64,000 bases of DNA from Pseudoxanthomonas sp. J35 (GTDB lineage Bacteria; Pseudomonadota; Gammaproteobacteria; Xanthomonadales; Xanthomonadaceae), in assembly GCF_000513995.1 (NCBI RefSeq), contig NZ_AZVB01000007.1, forward strand, positions 62,001-126,000, written 5' to 3'. The position numbers were made by a program, and so were the translations under genes. This document shows, piece by piece, positions 52,324-63,984 of this stretch (positions within the stretch are counted from its first letter, which is position 1; each line of letters begins with the position of its first letter). Under the pieces are notes generated by a model that searched no databases, was not told where the DNA came from, and was given only the letters and a program-made list of their open reading frames with translations.

Positions 52324-52914
52324 GTGGCGGCGGTGTTCGCCGCCGATGCGCTGACCCTGGGCCTGCTGGCCGGCGGCCTCGGCAGCCGCCTCGGCGGCGT
52401 CGACAAGGCCTGGCTGCAGCGCGACGGCATCCCGCAGGTATTGCGCTTCGCCCACCGCTTTCCTGGCGAGACCGGCCCGGTGCTGGTCAGCGCCAACCGC
52501 GACCTGCAGCGCTATGCCGAAGCCGGCCTGCAGGCCGTGCCCGACCGCCTCCCGGCCGGCAGCGGGCCGCTGGCGGGGATCGAGGTGCTGGCCGACGCGT
52601 GCACGACGCCGTGGCTGCTGACCCTGCCGGTGGACCTGTTCGACGTGAACGACTGCCTGGTGCGCACGCTGGCCAGCGGCGCGTCCGATGCCGGGGCGGT
52701 GGCCGAGGATGGAGACGGGCTGCAGCCGCTGGTTGCGCTGTACCGCGCGGCACCGCTGCGTTCCGCGCTCACCGGGGCGATTGCCGCCGGCGAACTGGCT
52801 CCGCGCCGGTTGCAGGAACGCCTGCAACTGCCATGCGTGCGCTTCGCCGGCGTACGCTTCGGCAACCTCAACACCCCGCAGGACCTCGCCGCGGCGCGCA
52901 TCGCGCTGCCGTGA
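52324..52914 (+). CDS. mobA: Molybdenum cofactor guanylyltransferase
   Basis: 196 residues. The nucleotide-binding signature LLAGGLGSRLGGVDK (14-28) resembles MobA LAGGxSxRMGGxDK, with PVDLFD replacing the common LPCDxP. It makes Mo-bis-MGD cofactor from MPT and GTP. The start is a GTG, either 52324 or 52333; neither has a clear ribosome site. The first starts 1 bp past the der stop. moeA follows 22 bp on, which supports the assignment. The lack of the canonical Cys-Asp in the LPxD motif lowers certainty a little. Confidence 0.88.
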   Translation: MAAVFAADALTLGLLAGGLGSRLGGVDKAWLQRDGIPQVLRFAHRFPGETGPVLVSANRDLQRYAEAGLQAVPDRLPAGSGPLAGIEVLADACTTPWLLTLPVDLFDVNDCLVRTLASGASDAGAVAEDGDGLQPLVALYRAAPLRSALTGAIAAGELAPRRLQERLQLPCVRFAGVRFGNLNTPQDLAAARIALP

Positions 52915-52936
52915 GCGGCCTGCAACGGAGCCGCCG

Positions 52937-54163
52937 ATGAGTACCGAAGCATTCCCGACCCGGATCGGCCTGGTCGAGGCGCTGGAGATCGTGCGCACGG
53001 TCGCCGGTGCGCGTCGCCTGCCGGTGGAGCCGGTCGCCACCGGCCGCGCTGACGGCCGCGTGCTGGCGTCCGGGGTGATCGCGCCGTCGCCGCTGCCGGC
53101 CTTCGACAACAGCGCGATGGATGGCTTCGCGCTGCGCCACGCGGACCTCTCGGCCAGTGCGCCGACCACGCTGCGCCTGGTGGGCGAGCAGTTCGCGGGA
53201 GCCGATGCCGGCCTGGTGGTGGGCCCGGGCGAATGCGTGCGCATCACCACCGGCGCGCCGCTGCCGCAGGGCGCGGACACGGTGCTGATCAAGGAGAACG
53301 CCACGGTCGAGGGCGATCGGGTGGTCGCGCCGGCAGGCCTCGAGCGCGGCGCGCACGTGCGCCTGCGCGCGGAGGACGTGGCCGAGGGCGACGAGGTGCT
53401 GCAGGCCGGGCAGGTGCTGACGCCGGCGCGGATCGGCCTGGCCGCGTCGCTGGGCATCGACCGCCTGCCGGTGGTGGCGCGGCCGACGGTGGCGGTGTTC
53501 GCCAGCGGCGACGAGCTGGTCGAGCCGGGCATGCCGCTGCGGCCGGGCCAGGTCTACAACAGCAACCGCGACCTGCTGATGGCGCAGCTGCGCGCGCTCG
53601 GGCTGGAGCCGGTGGCGTGGCCGACGCTGCCGGACGATCCGGCGCGGATCGAGGCGGCGCTGGGCGATGCGGTGGACAGCTTCGACGTGGTGCTGACCTG
53701 CGGCGGGGTCTCGGCGGGCGAGAAGGACCATCTGTCGCGCTGGCTGCAGTCGCGCGGGCGGATCCATTTCTGGAAGGTGCGGATGCGTCCGGGGATGCCG
53801 CTGCTGTTCGGCGAGGCGGAGCGGGCGCTGGTATTGGCGCTGCCGGGCAATCCGGTGTCGACGCTGGTGACGTTCGCGGTGTTCGGGCGGGTGCTGCTGG
53901 ATGCGCTGCAGGGCCGCGGCGAGCCGCGGCCGCGCTGGCGGGCGCGGCTGGCGGCGCCATGGCGCAAGGCGCACGAGCGGGCGGAGTTCCTGCGCGGCCG
54001 TCTGGGCCAGTCCGCCGACGACGCGGTGCTGCAGGTCCACCCGAATCCGGCCGACGGTTCCCACCGCCTGCGCGGCGCCGCCGACAGCGACGTGCTGATC
54101 GTGCTGGAAGAGGGCGCCCGCGACTACGCGACCGGCGACCTGGTCGAGGTCCTGCCCCTCTAA
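52937..54163 (+). CDS. moeA: Molybdopterin molybdenumtransferase
   Basis: 408 residues with GGAG at 52927-52930. Landmark blocks are PLPAFDNSAMDGFA, RITTGAPLPQGADTV, SGDELVEPGMPLRPGQVYNSN, CGGVSAGEKDHL and ALPGNPVST. MoeA inserts molybdate into adenylylated molybdopterin. Length matches the family. It forms a unit with mobA, and moeB lies 579 bp downstream beyond the REP region. Cnx1-type functions not fused here (MogA/MoaB) must be elsewhere. Confidence 0.96.
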   Translation: MSTEAFPTRIGLVEALEIVRTVAGARRLPVEPVATGRADGRVLASGVIAPSPLPAFDNSAMDGFALRHADLSASAPTTLRLVGEQFAGADAGLVVGPGECVRITTGAPLPQGADTVLIKENATVEGDRVVAPAGLERGAHVRLRAEDVAEGDEVLQAGQVLTPARIGLAASLGIDRLPVVARPTVAVFASGDELVEPGMPLRPGQVYNSNRDLLMAQLRALGLEPVAWPTLPDDPARIEAALGDAVDSFDVVLTCGGVSAGEKDHLSRWLQSRGRIHFWKVRMRPGMPLLFGEAERALVLALPGNPVSTLVTFAVFGRVLLDALQGRGEPRPRWRARLAAPWRKAHERAEFLRGRLGQSADDAVLQVHPNPADGSHRLRGAADSDVLIVLEEGARDYATGDLVEVLPL

Positions 54164-54182
54164 CCCTCCGCGGCGACCCCCT

Positions 54183-54206
54183 GTAGAGCGGGGCTTGCCC
54201 CGCTGC
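54183..54206 (+). repeat. REP-like element, copy 1
   Basis: GTAGA followed by GCGGGGCTTGCCCCGC and TGC. The stem GCGGGGC / GCCCCGC pairs. Identical to copy 2 at 54538-54561. Confidence 0.75.
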
Positions 54207-54276
54207 ATTGCGCCCCCGGCAGCAAAGGCGACAGCAACAGCAACAGCGTGGGACGTGCCGGCGTCGGACGGAGCCG

Positions 54277-54377
54277 CGGCAGCGCGGGGTATGCCGCATC
54301 GCGCGGTTCCGCGTCCTGCTCGAACGCGCGAGCGCGGCACATCCATGTGCCGCTTGCGGCGTACCCCCGCGCTACCG
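54277..54377. repeat. Long imperfect inverted repeat with internal hairpin
   Basis: Outer arms are 54277-54296 and 54357-54377 (near-complementary, with a few mismatches). Inside lies a perfect 9-bp hairpin GCGGCACAT / ATGTGCCGC (54334-54353). Looks like a xanthomonad intergenic palindrome. Confidence 0.55.
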
Positions 54378-54537
54378 CGTCTTCGGGTGCGTTTGGCTCG
54401 TGGCTTCGTTCTTTGTTCTCCCTCGCCATCTCCGGGAGAGGGGCAGGGGGAGGGTGACAACAGCCGTCTCCGTTCCGTCGATGCGTTTGCCGCACCACCT
54501 CTTCCGGCGCTTCGATCGGGCCGGTGAGGCCTGTCGT

Positions 54538-54561
54538 GTAGAGCGGGGCTTGCCCCGCTGC
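54538..54561 (+). repeat. REP-like element, copy 2
   Basis: Same 24 bases as copy 1, including the GTAGA head and GCGGGGC / GCCCCGC stem. Confidence 0.75.
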
Positions 54562-54591
54562 TCTTGCCAGACGTCACCTCCGGATACGTGG

Positions 54592-54614
54592 GAGTCGGGC
54601 AAGCCCGACTCTAC
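54592..54614 (-). repeat. REP-like element, inverted variant
   Basis: Reverse complement reads GTAGAGTCGGGC, TTGCCCGACTC. It has the same GTAGAG head and CTTG loop as copies 1 and 2 with a different stem base. With copy 2 it forms an inverted pair 30 bp apart, as in BIME units. Confidence 0.65.
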
Positions 54615-54624
54615 CGGTGCAGCG

Positions 54625-54655
54625 TGTAGCCCGGATAAGCGAAGCGCATCCGGGG
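54625..54655 (+). repeat. REP element of the TAGCCCGGATAAGC type
   Basis: TGTAGCCCGGATAAGC, then GAAGCGCATCCGGGG. CCCGGAT pairs with ATCCGGG. This palindrome is widespread in gammaproteobacterial intergenic DNA. Confidence 0.7.
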
Positions 54656-54728
54656 AACGGGTGCGGCGGCTCCGTACCCAAAACACAGCGAATCGCGCCG
54701 GCGGGTTTCCCCGCCGGAACCGCCCACC

Positions 54729-54734
54729 CATAAT
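54729..54734 (+). promoter_or_regulatory. Candidate -10 of moeB predicting a leaderless mRNA
   Basis: CATAAT with its last base 7 nt before the moeB ATG at 54742. No ribosome site is visible before the ATG. The GTAG-type repeats lie immediately upstream. Confidence 0.4.
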
Positions 54735-54741
54735 CGGGTCC

Positions 54742-55881
54742 ATGTCCATCCCCCAGACAACGCCGCAGCAGGCGCGGGAACGCCAGCGCCAGGGCGCGCT
54801 GCTGATCGATATCCGCGAGCCGCACGAACGCGCTTCCGGCCAGGCCGAGGGCGCGCTGGCGATCGCGCGCGCCGAGCTGGAGGCCGATCCGGGCCGGCAC
54901 CTGCCGGACCGGGAGGCCGAGGTGCTGCTGATCTGCCAGCTCGGCAAACGCTCGCTGGCCACGGCCGAGGTCCTGCACGCGGCCGGCTACCGCAACATCG
55001 CCTCGGTCGAGGGCGGCACCACGCGCTGGGCCGCCGATGGCCTGCCGCTGGTGCGGCCGCAGCTGGAACCGGACGAGGCCGATTTCCTCGAGCGCTATTC
55101 GCGCCACCTGCGCCTGCCCGAGGTCGGCGTGGACGGCCAGCGCCGCCTGGAGAACTCGCGCGTGCTGGTGGTCGGCGCCGGCGGGCTCGGGTCGCCGGCG
55201 GCGTTCTACCTGGCTGCCGCCGGCATCGGCCGCCTGCGCCTGGTGGACGACGACGTGGTCGACCGCAGCAACCTGCAGCGGCAGATCCTGCACGTCGAGG
55301 ACACCATCGGCGTGCCGAAGGTGGAATCGGCGCGGCAGCGCCTGTCCGCGCTCAACCCGCGCGTGCGGGTCGAGGCGATCCGGGAGCGGGTGACCTCGGC
55401 CAACGTCGAGGCGCTGCTCGAAGGCGTGGACGTGGTGCTCGACGGCTCCGACAACTTCCCGCTGCGCTACCTGCTCAACGACGCCTGCGTGAAGCTGGGC
55501 AAGCCGCTGGTATACGGGGCGGTGCAGCGCTTCGTCGGCCAGGCCAGCGTGTTCGATGCCGGCCGCGCGCGCGGGCAGTGCCCGTGCTACCGCTGCCTGT
55601 TCCCGGAACCGCCGCCGCCGGAATTCGCGCCCAACTGCGCCGAGGCGGGGGTGTTCGGGGTGCTGCCGGGCATCGTCGGCCTGCTGCAGGCGACCGAGGC
55701 GATCAAGCTGCTGCTGGGCCTGGGCGAGCCGCTGGCCGGACGCCTGCTGCAGTTCGATGCGCTGGCCATGCGCTTCCGCGAGGTTAAGCTGGCGCCGGAT
55801 CCGGACTGCCCGGTCTGCGCCCCCGGCCGTCCGTTCCCCGGTTACATCGACTACGCCCGGTTCTGCGGCACCGGCATCTGA
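54742..55881 (+). CDS. moeB: Rhodanese-MoeB/ThiF fusion (molybdopterin-synthase adenylyltransferase)
   Basis: 379 residues. Residues 1-110 are a rhodanese domain with active-site Cys65 in ICQLGKRS. The rest is an E1-like adenylyltransferase: VVGAGGLGSPAAFYLAAAG, DVVDRSNLQRQILH, LDGSDNFPLRYLLN, zinc CysxxCys pairs in CYRCLF and CPVC, and Cys in NCAEAGVFG. It activates MoaD or a similar carrier by C-terminal adenylation, and the rhodanese may supply sulfur. In MOCS3 and mycobacterial MoeZ the rhodanese is at the C-terminus, so the order is reversed. Confidence 0.93.
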   Translation: MSIPQTTPQQARERQRQGALLIDIREPHERASGQAEGALAIARAELEADPGRHLPDREAEVLLICQLGKRSLATAEVLHAAGYRNIASVEGGTTRWAADGLPLVRPQLEPDEADFLERYSRHLRLPEVGVDGQRRLENSRVLVVGAGGLGSPAAFYLAAAGIGRLRLVDDDVVDRSNLQRQILHVEDTIGVPKVESARQRLSALNPRVRVEAIRERVTSANVEALLEGVDVVLDGSDNFPLRYLLNDACVKLGKPLVYGAVQRFVGQASVFDAGRARGQCPCYRCLFPEPPPPEFAPNCAEAGVFGVLPGIVGLLQATEAIKLLLGLGEPLAGRLLQFDALAMRFREVKLAPDPDCPVCAPGRPFPGYIDYARFCGTGI

Positions 55882-55945
55882 GGCGGCCCGCGCGGCGCCA
55901 TCCCAGTGACATCGCCGGCCCAGGGCCGGCCTGCAGGAGGAGTGC

Positions 55946-57793
55946 ATGGCGGCTGAAGGCCCCACCGGGAGCGAGCTGCTCCATGTCGTCGCGCTGCTGG
56001 GCGCGGCGGTCGTCATGGTCCCGATCTTCCGCCGGCTCGGCCTCGGCTCGGTGCTGGGCTACCTGTGCGCGGGCCTGCTGATCGGCCCGTTCGGCTTCAA
56101 CTGGTTCGGCGACCCGCAGGCGATCCTGCACGTGGCCGAACTGGGCGTGGTGATGTTCCTGTTCGTGGTCGGCCTGGAGATGAGGCCCCAGTACCTGTGG
56201 AGCCTGCGCCGGCAGATCTTCGGGCTGGGCGCGTTGCAGATCGGGCTGTGCACCGTGGTGCTCACCGGGGTGGCGATGCTCGGTGGGCTGGACCTGCGCA
56301 GTGCGTTCATCGGCGCGGCGGGTTTCGTGCTGACCTCCACCGCGGTGGTGATGCAGCTGCTCTCCGAGCGCGGCGATATCGCCCTGCCGCGCGGGCAGAA
56401 GATCGTCTCGATCCTGCTGTTCGAGGACCTGCTGATCGTGCCGCTGCTGGCGCTGGTGGCGTTCATGTCGCCGCTGCCGCAGATCGACGGTGGCGGCCGC
56501 GGCCTGGGGATCCTCACCGCGATCGCGGCGCTGGCGGGGCTGGTGGTCGCCGGCGTGTGGCTGCTCAACCCGCTGTTCCGGCTGCTGGCCGCGGCCAAGG
56601 CGCGGGAAGTGATGACCGCGGCGGCGCTGCTGGTGGTGCTCGGTGCGGCCCTGCTGATGGACCTGGGCGGCCTGTCGATGGCGATGGGCGCCTTCCTTGC
56701 CGGTGTGCTGCTGTCCGGTTCCACCTTCCGCCACCAGCTGGAGGCGGACATCGAGCCGTTCCGCGGGCTGCTGCTGGGCCTGTTCTTCCTCGGCGTGGGC
56801 ATGGCCCTGGACCTGGCGGTGGTCGCGGCCAACTGGCCGCTGATCCTGTCCGGCGTGCTGGCGATGATGCTGGGCAAGGCCGCGTGCATCTACGTGGTGG
56901 CGCGGATCACCCGCAGCCCGCATCCGGAAGCGCTGGACCGCGCGGTGCTGATGGCGCAGGGCGGCGAGTTCGCCTTCGTGCTGTTCTCGGCGGCGCAGGC
57001 GGCCGGGGTCATCGACGGCGCGACGAACGCGAACCTGACCGCCATCGTGGTGCTGTCGATGGCGCTGACCCCGCTGGTGGTGCTGCTGGTGCGGCGCGCC
57101 ACCCATTGCGACCGTCCGCCCTCGCTGGACGGCGTGGAGGTCGCCGAAGGCCTGACCGGCAGCGTGCTGATCGTCGGCTTCGGCCGCTTCGGCCAGGTGA
57201 TGAGCCAGGCGCTGCTGGCGCGCGACGTGGACGTGACCATCATCGACACCGACATCGAGATGATCACCTCGGCCGGCGAGTTCGGCTTCAAGGTCTATTA
57301 CGGCGACGGCCGCCGCGCCGACGTGATGCGCGCCTCCGGCGCCGGCAACGCCCGGCTGATCGCGATCTGCGTCGACGACCGCGCCGCGGCCACCCAGATC
57401 GCGGAGATGTGCGGCCGGCTGTTCCCGCAGGCCAAGGTGCTGGTCCGCGCCTTCGACCGCGAACACGCGCTGGAGCTGGTCGCGCTGGACGTGGACTACC
57501 AGATCCGCGAGACCTTCGAGTCGGCGGTGCGCTTCGGCCAGGCCGCGCTGGAGGCGCTGGACGTGTCGCCTGCGGAGGCGGCGGCGGTGACCGAGGAGGT
57601 GCGGCGGCTGGATGCCGAGCGCTTCGCCCTGGAGGTCGCCGCCGGCGACGTGCGCGCCGGGCGCCCGCTGATCATCGGCAACACCCCGCCGGCCACGCCG
57701 ACGCCGTTCACCACGCCGCGGCGTTCCTCGAAGCGGCTGGACACGGCGGCCGGGGACCCGGCGCCGCCCGCAGGGGGCGACGCTGCCGGTTGA
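55946..57793 (+). CDS. CPA2-type K+/H+ antiporter, Kef-like
   Basis: 615 residues with AGGAGG before the ATG. About twelve helices fill residues 1-385. Motifs include VLGYLCAGLLIGPFGF, FLFVVGLEM and ILLFEDLLIVPLL (ion-binding Asp). A TrkA/KTN nucleotide-binding domain starts near 405 (VLIVGFGRFGQVMSQALL). Kef systems are glutathione-gated potassium efflux antiporters that protect against electrophiles, and the KTN domain is intact here. The C-terminal 50 residues are Pro/Thr/Ala-rich and probably unstructured. No KefG/KefF-type ancillary gene adjoins. Confidence 0.93.
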   Translation: MAAEGPTGSELLHVVALLGAAVVMVPIFRRLGLGSVLGYLCAGLLIGPFGFNWFGDPQAILHVAELGVVMFLFVVGLEMRPQYLWSLRRQIFGLGALQIGLCTVVLTGVAMLGGLDLRSAFIGAAGFVLTSTAVVMQLLSERGDIALPRGQKIVSILLFEDLLIVPLLALVAFMSPLPQIDGGGRGLGILTAIAALAGLVVAGVWLLNPLFRLLAAAKAREVMTAAALLVVLGAALLMDLGGLSMAMGAFLAGVLLSGSTFRHQLEADIEPFRGLLLGLFFLGVGMALDLAVVAANWPLILSGVLAMMLGKAACIYVVARITRSPHPEALDRAVLMAQGGEFAFVLFSAAQAAGVIDGATNANLTAIVVLSMALTPLVVLLVRRATHCDRPPSLDGVEVAEGLTGSVLIVGFGRFGQVMSQALLARDVDVTIIDTDIEMITSAGEFGFKVYYGDGRRADVMRASGAGNARLIAICVDDRAAATQIAEMCGRLFPQAKVLVRAFDREHALELVALDVDYQIRETFESAVRFGQAALEALDVSPAEAAAVTEEVRRLDAERFALEVAAGDVRAGRPLIIGNTPPATPTPFTTPRRSSKRLDTAAGDPAPPAGGDAAG

Positions 57794-57940
57794 GTGCGGG
57801 GGCACCGTCGACGCGTGTCGCCGTCAGCGCCTCGCCGTAGTCGGGCGCATCGGGAGGTTCGTCGTGGTCGTGGTCCAGCGCGACGTTCCCGGGCGGCCGG
57901 GGCAGGGCAGCCAGCAGGCCGCCCACCTGCGTCGCCGCGC

Positions 57941-58234
57941 TCAGCCGTGGCGCTGGCGCGCGGCCTCGAACGCGGCCAGCTGCTCGGGCGTGGCCTCGCG
58001 CTGGTGGCGGGCCTTCCACTCGGCGAAGGGCATGCCGTAGACGGCCTGGCGGGCCTGTTCCTTGTCCATGTCCAGCCCGGCTTCGACCGCGGCCTCGCGG
58101 TACCAGTCGGCCAGGCAGTTGCGGCAGAACCCGGCCAGGATCATCAGGTCGATGTTCTGCACGTCGGGCCGTTCCTGGTTGAGGTGGCGCAGCAGGCGCC
58201 GGAACGCGGCCGCCTCCAGTTGCACGGTATCCAT
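57941..58234 (-). CDS. DUF1244 domain protein
   Basis: 97 residues. The sequence [33 protein letters not shown] and [13 protein letters not shown] is the DUF1244 pattern, with two Cys (FCRNC) in a conserved helix-loop. The family is small, cytoplasmic and uncharacterised. The gene lies in a convergent/divergent spot between the Kef-like antiporter and folD, which starts 71 bp away on the other strand. The preceding 147 bp (57794-57940) hold nothing I recognise. Confidence 0.9.
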   Translation of the reverse strand: MDTVQLEAAAFRRLLRHLNQERPDVQNIDLMILAGFCRNCLADWYREAAVEAGLDMDKEQARQAVYGMPFAEWKARHQREATPEQLAAFEAARQRHG

Positions 58235-58305
58235 CGCTGCCTACCTCGCCGTTGCCGAATCGGGGACAATGTGCCGATTCCGCCCCACCAGCCGTAAGCA
58301 TCCCC

Positions 58306-59169
58306 ATGACTGCCCGCATCCTCGATGGCCGCCGCGTCGCCGACGCCCTGCTCGACGAACTCAAGGTGCGGGTGGACGCCCGGATCGCCGCCGGCCGCGC
58401 CCGCCCGGGCCTGGCCGTGGTCCTGGTGGGCGACGACCCGGCCTCGGCGGTGTACGTGCGCAACAAGCGCCGCGCCGCGGAGAAGGTCGGCATCGAGGCC
58501 TTCGACTACGACCTGCCCGCCGGCACCAGCGAGGCCGAGCTGCTGGCGCTGATCGACCGGCTCAACGCCGATCCGAAGATCCACGGCATCCTGGTGCAGC
58601 TGCCGCTGCCGGGCATCGCCGACGCCAGCCGCCTGATCGAGCGGATCGACCCGCGCAAGGACGTGGACGGCTTCCACCCGTCCAACGTCGGCCACCTGGC
58701 CCTGCGCCAGTTCGGCCTGCGCCCGTGCACCCCGCGCGGGATCATGACCCTGCTGGCCCATACCGACCGCCCGGTCCGCGGCCGCAACGCCACCGTGGTG
58801 GGCGTGAGCAACCACGTGGGCCGGCCGATGGGCCTGGAACTGCTGATCGCCGGCTGCACGGTGACCAGCTGCCACAAGTTCACCCCGGCCGAGGTGCTGG
58901 AGCAGTCGGTGCGCAACGCCGACATCCTGGTGGTGGCCGTGGGCCGTCCGGGGATCGTCCCGGGCGAATGGGTCAAGCCGGGCGCGGTTGTGATCGACGT
59001 GGGCATCAACCGCCTGGAGGACGGCCGCCTGGTCGGCGACGTCGGCTACGCGGCCGCCGCCGAACGCGCCAGCTGGATCACCCCGGTCCCTGGCGGGGTC
59101 GGCCCGATGACCGTGGCCACGCTGATGCAGAACACGATCGAGGCGGTCGAGGCGCAGGAGCGGGGCTGA
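58306..59169 (+). CDS. folD: Methylenetetrahydrofolate dehydrogenase/cyclohydrolase
   Basis: 287 residues. Catalytic Lys54 is in [11 protein letters not shown], with PLP motif [15 protein letters not shown], and NADP site [17 protein letters not shown] (first Gly changed to Ser-Asn compared with VIGRSxxVGxP). It oxidises methylene-THF and hydrolyses methenyl-THF, feeding purine and formate one-carbon pools. GACAAT at 58265-58270 may be its -10. It lies before guaB, so purine genes cluster. The R-to-N change in the NADP loop is worth noting. Confidence 0.95.
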   Translation: MTARILDGRRVADALLDELKVRVDARIAAGRARPGLAVVLVGDDPASAVYVRNKRRAAEKVGIEAFDYDLPAGTSEAELLALIDRLNADPKIHGILVQLPLPGIADASRLIERIDPRKDVDGFHPSNVGHLALRQFGLRPCTPRGIMTLLAHTDRPVRGRNATVVGVSNHVGRPMGLELLIAGCTVTSCHKFTPAEVLEQSVRNADILVVAVGRPGIVPGEWVKPGAVVIDVGINRLEDGRLVGDVGYAAAAERASWITPVPGGVGPMTVATLMQNTIEAVEAQERG

Positions 59170-61041
<1,872 letters not shown>

Positions 61042-61042
61042 G

Positions 61043-61104
61043 CGGACGCGTTCGCGAGGCGCTGCCTCGCGCGTCCGCGAACGCCCGGCCATTGATGGCC
61101 GGGC
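61043..61104 (+). other. Tandem hairpins in the guaB-guaA spacer
   Basis: First: CGGACGCG (61043-61050) pairs with CGCGTCCG (61070-61077), and an inner CGAGGC / GCCTCG stem adds to it. Second: GCCCGGCCA (61083-61091) pairs with TGGCCGGGC (61096-61104). No U-tract. They may stabilise the guaB mRNA or reduce readthrough to guaA. Confidence 0.5.
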
Positions 61105-61187
61105 AGGGTTCCCCGGAGCCCGCATCCACCTCGCCACGGATGGCCACCACCACGCAACCAGACAGGACCGCCGAGCGCCGGCCGCCG

Positions 61188-62752
<1,565 letters not shown>

Positions 62753-62756
<4 letters not shown>

Positions 62757-62926
62757 TCGCCGTGGCGTCAGTCGACTGGTTCCCGATCGTCTTCATCGTG
62801 TTCAAGCTCGGCGTGCTCGGCGTGGGCATGTTCTTCGCCATCAAGTGGCACTACGACAAGGACAGGCAGGCCAAGGCGGCCCGCGGCGCGACGCGCGACG
62901 GTCGGCCCCCTGAGCCGCGGGACTGA
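62753..62926 (+). CDS. Small single-helix membrane protein downstream of guaA
   Basis: 57 residues from GTG 62753, which overlaps the guaA TGA by 4 bp and has GAGTGGGA upstream; a GTG at 62762 is the alternative. One membrane helix ([24 protein letters not shown]) is followed by a highly charged cytoplasmic tail ([17 protein letters not shown]). Coupling to guaA suggests co-expression. No function is known from the sequence. Confidence 0.65.
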
Positions 62927-63147
62927 CCCGCACCTCCGCCGCCGGCTGGCGGCTGGCGCGTGAGGCGTGCGGCAGGGCCCGCACCGCGTCTCCGGCATGA
63001 GATCGTGCTGGCCGGTGCGGAAGTGCCGTCCGGCCACTGCCGGGCATCCGACGATCCGATAGACTCGCCCCAGGCACGCGCAGCCGTGCGTGCCACGGGT
63101 CGGAACCGCGCACGGCAGTCGCCAGCGCGGCATGAAGGGGAATCGGC

Positions 63148-63984
63148 ATGCGCCTGGATTACCAGTTGCCGTCGGCGCCGTTGCGGTCGTTGGTGACCGT
63201 GCACGCCTTCGTGGCCGAGGTGCAGGCACCTGCGACCGAAGTGCTGCTGGCGATGCTGCCGAACCTGCATGTGCGCCTGGCCGGCCACAGCCGCTACGGC
63301 TTCGGCGACGCGCCCGCGCGACCCGCGCCGCGTGTCGCCCTGGTCGGGCCGACCAGCGAGGCGTACCGCATCGAACTGGAGCCGGGCCTGGAGATGCTGT
63401 GCCTTGGCCTGCTGCCCGCGGGCTGGAACGCGCTGCTGGGCGCGCCGGCACAGGACTTCGCCGACCAGCTCTTCGATGGCGCCGGGCTGTGGGGAGAGCA
63501 GGCGGTGGAGCGGCTGTGCGACATGCTGGCCGCCGACCGCGATCAGGCCACCCGCATCCGCACCCTCGAGCGTTTCCTCATGCTGCGCATGCGCCCGGGC
63601 GCCGCCGCGCACCCATTGGCGGCGACCGACCACTGGCTGGAGTTCTCGCCGGACCTGTCGCTGGATACGCTGGCTGCGTCGCTGGACGTCGGCAGCCGCC
63701 ACCTGCGCCGGCTGACCCTGGAGCACTACGGCGCCTCGTCCAAGACCCTGGCGATGAAGTACCGCGCCCTGCGCGTCGCGGCCAGCATGGCCAGCCGCGG
63801 CGCGACGGCGATGGAGCAGGCGCTGGGCCTGTTCGCCGACCAGGCGCACCTGACCCGTGACTTCCGCCGCTTCGTCGGCTGGATGCCGGTGGCGTTCATG
63901 CGCCAGCGCCAGAACGTCGCTGCCTACACCCTGGCCGGGCGCCGCCAGGCCGGCGCCTCCCGGCCGCTGTCGCTGCTGAGCTGA
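63148..63984 (+). CDS. AraC-family transcriptional regulator
   Basis: 278 residues with AAGGGGA upstream. The C-terminal third has the two-HTH AraC pattern: LDTLAASLDVGSRHLRRLTLEHYGASSKTLAMKYR, then ALGLFADQAHLTRDFRRFVGWMPVAF. The N-terminal 150 residues form an effector domain with no match I can name. It is a probable activator of unknown target. The spacer before it (62927-63147, 221 bp) has no gene and only weak promoter-like sequence (TAGACT near 63060). Confidence 0.9.
   Translation: MRLDYQLPSAPLRSLVTVHAFVAEVQAPATEVLLAMLPNLHVRLAGHSRYGFGDAPARPAPRVALVGPTSEAYRIELEPGLEMLCLGLLPAGWNALLGAPAQDFADQLFDGAGLWGEQAVERLCDMLAADRDQATRIRTLERFLMLRMRPGAAAHPLAATDHWLEFSPDLSLDTLAASLDVGSRHLRRLTLEHYGASSKTLAMKYRALRVAASMASRGATAMEQALGLFADQAHLTRDFRRFVGWMPVAFMRQRQNVAAYTLAGRRQAGASRPLSLLS

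Larger units (their letters stand above)
54164..54741. other. 578-bp REP-rich spacer between moeA and moeB
   Basis: No convincing protein gene. Content: two direct and one inverted copy of a GTAGAGC...-type element, a large imperfect inverted repeat and a GTAGCCCGGATAAGC-type palindrome. Open frames through it have no ribosome site and mirror the repeats. Base composition differs from the flanking genes. Confidence 0.7.

Noticed and set aside
54208-54740. Upstream extension of the moeB frame through the REP island
   Set aside because: The extension encodes repeat-derived sequence; the rhodanese domain starts at the ATG at 54742.
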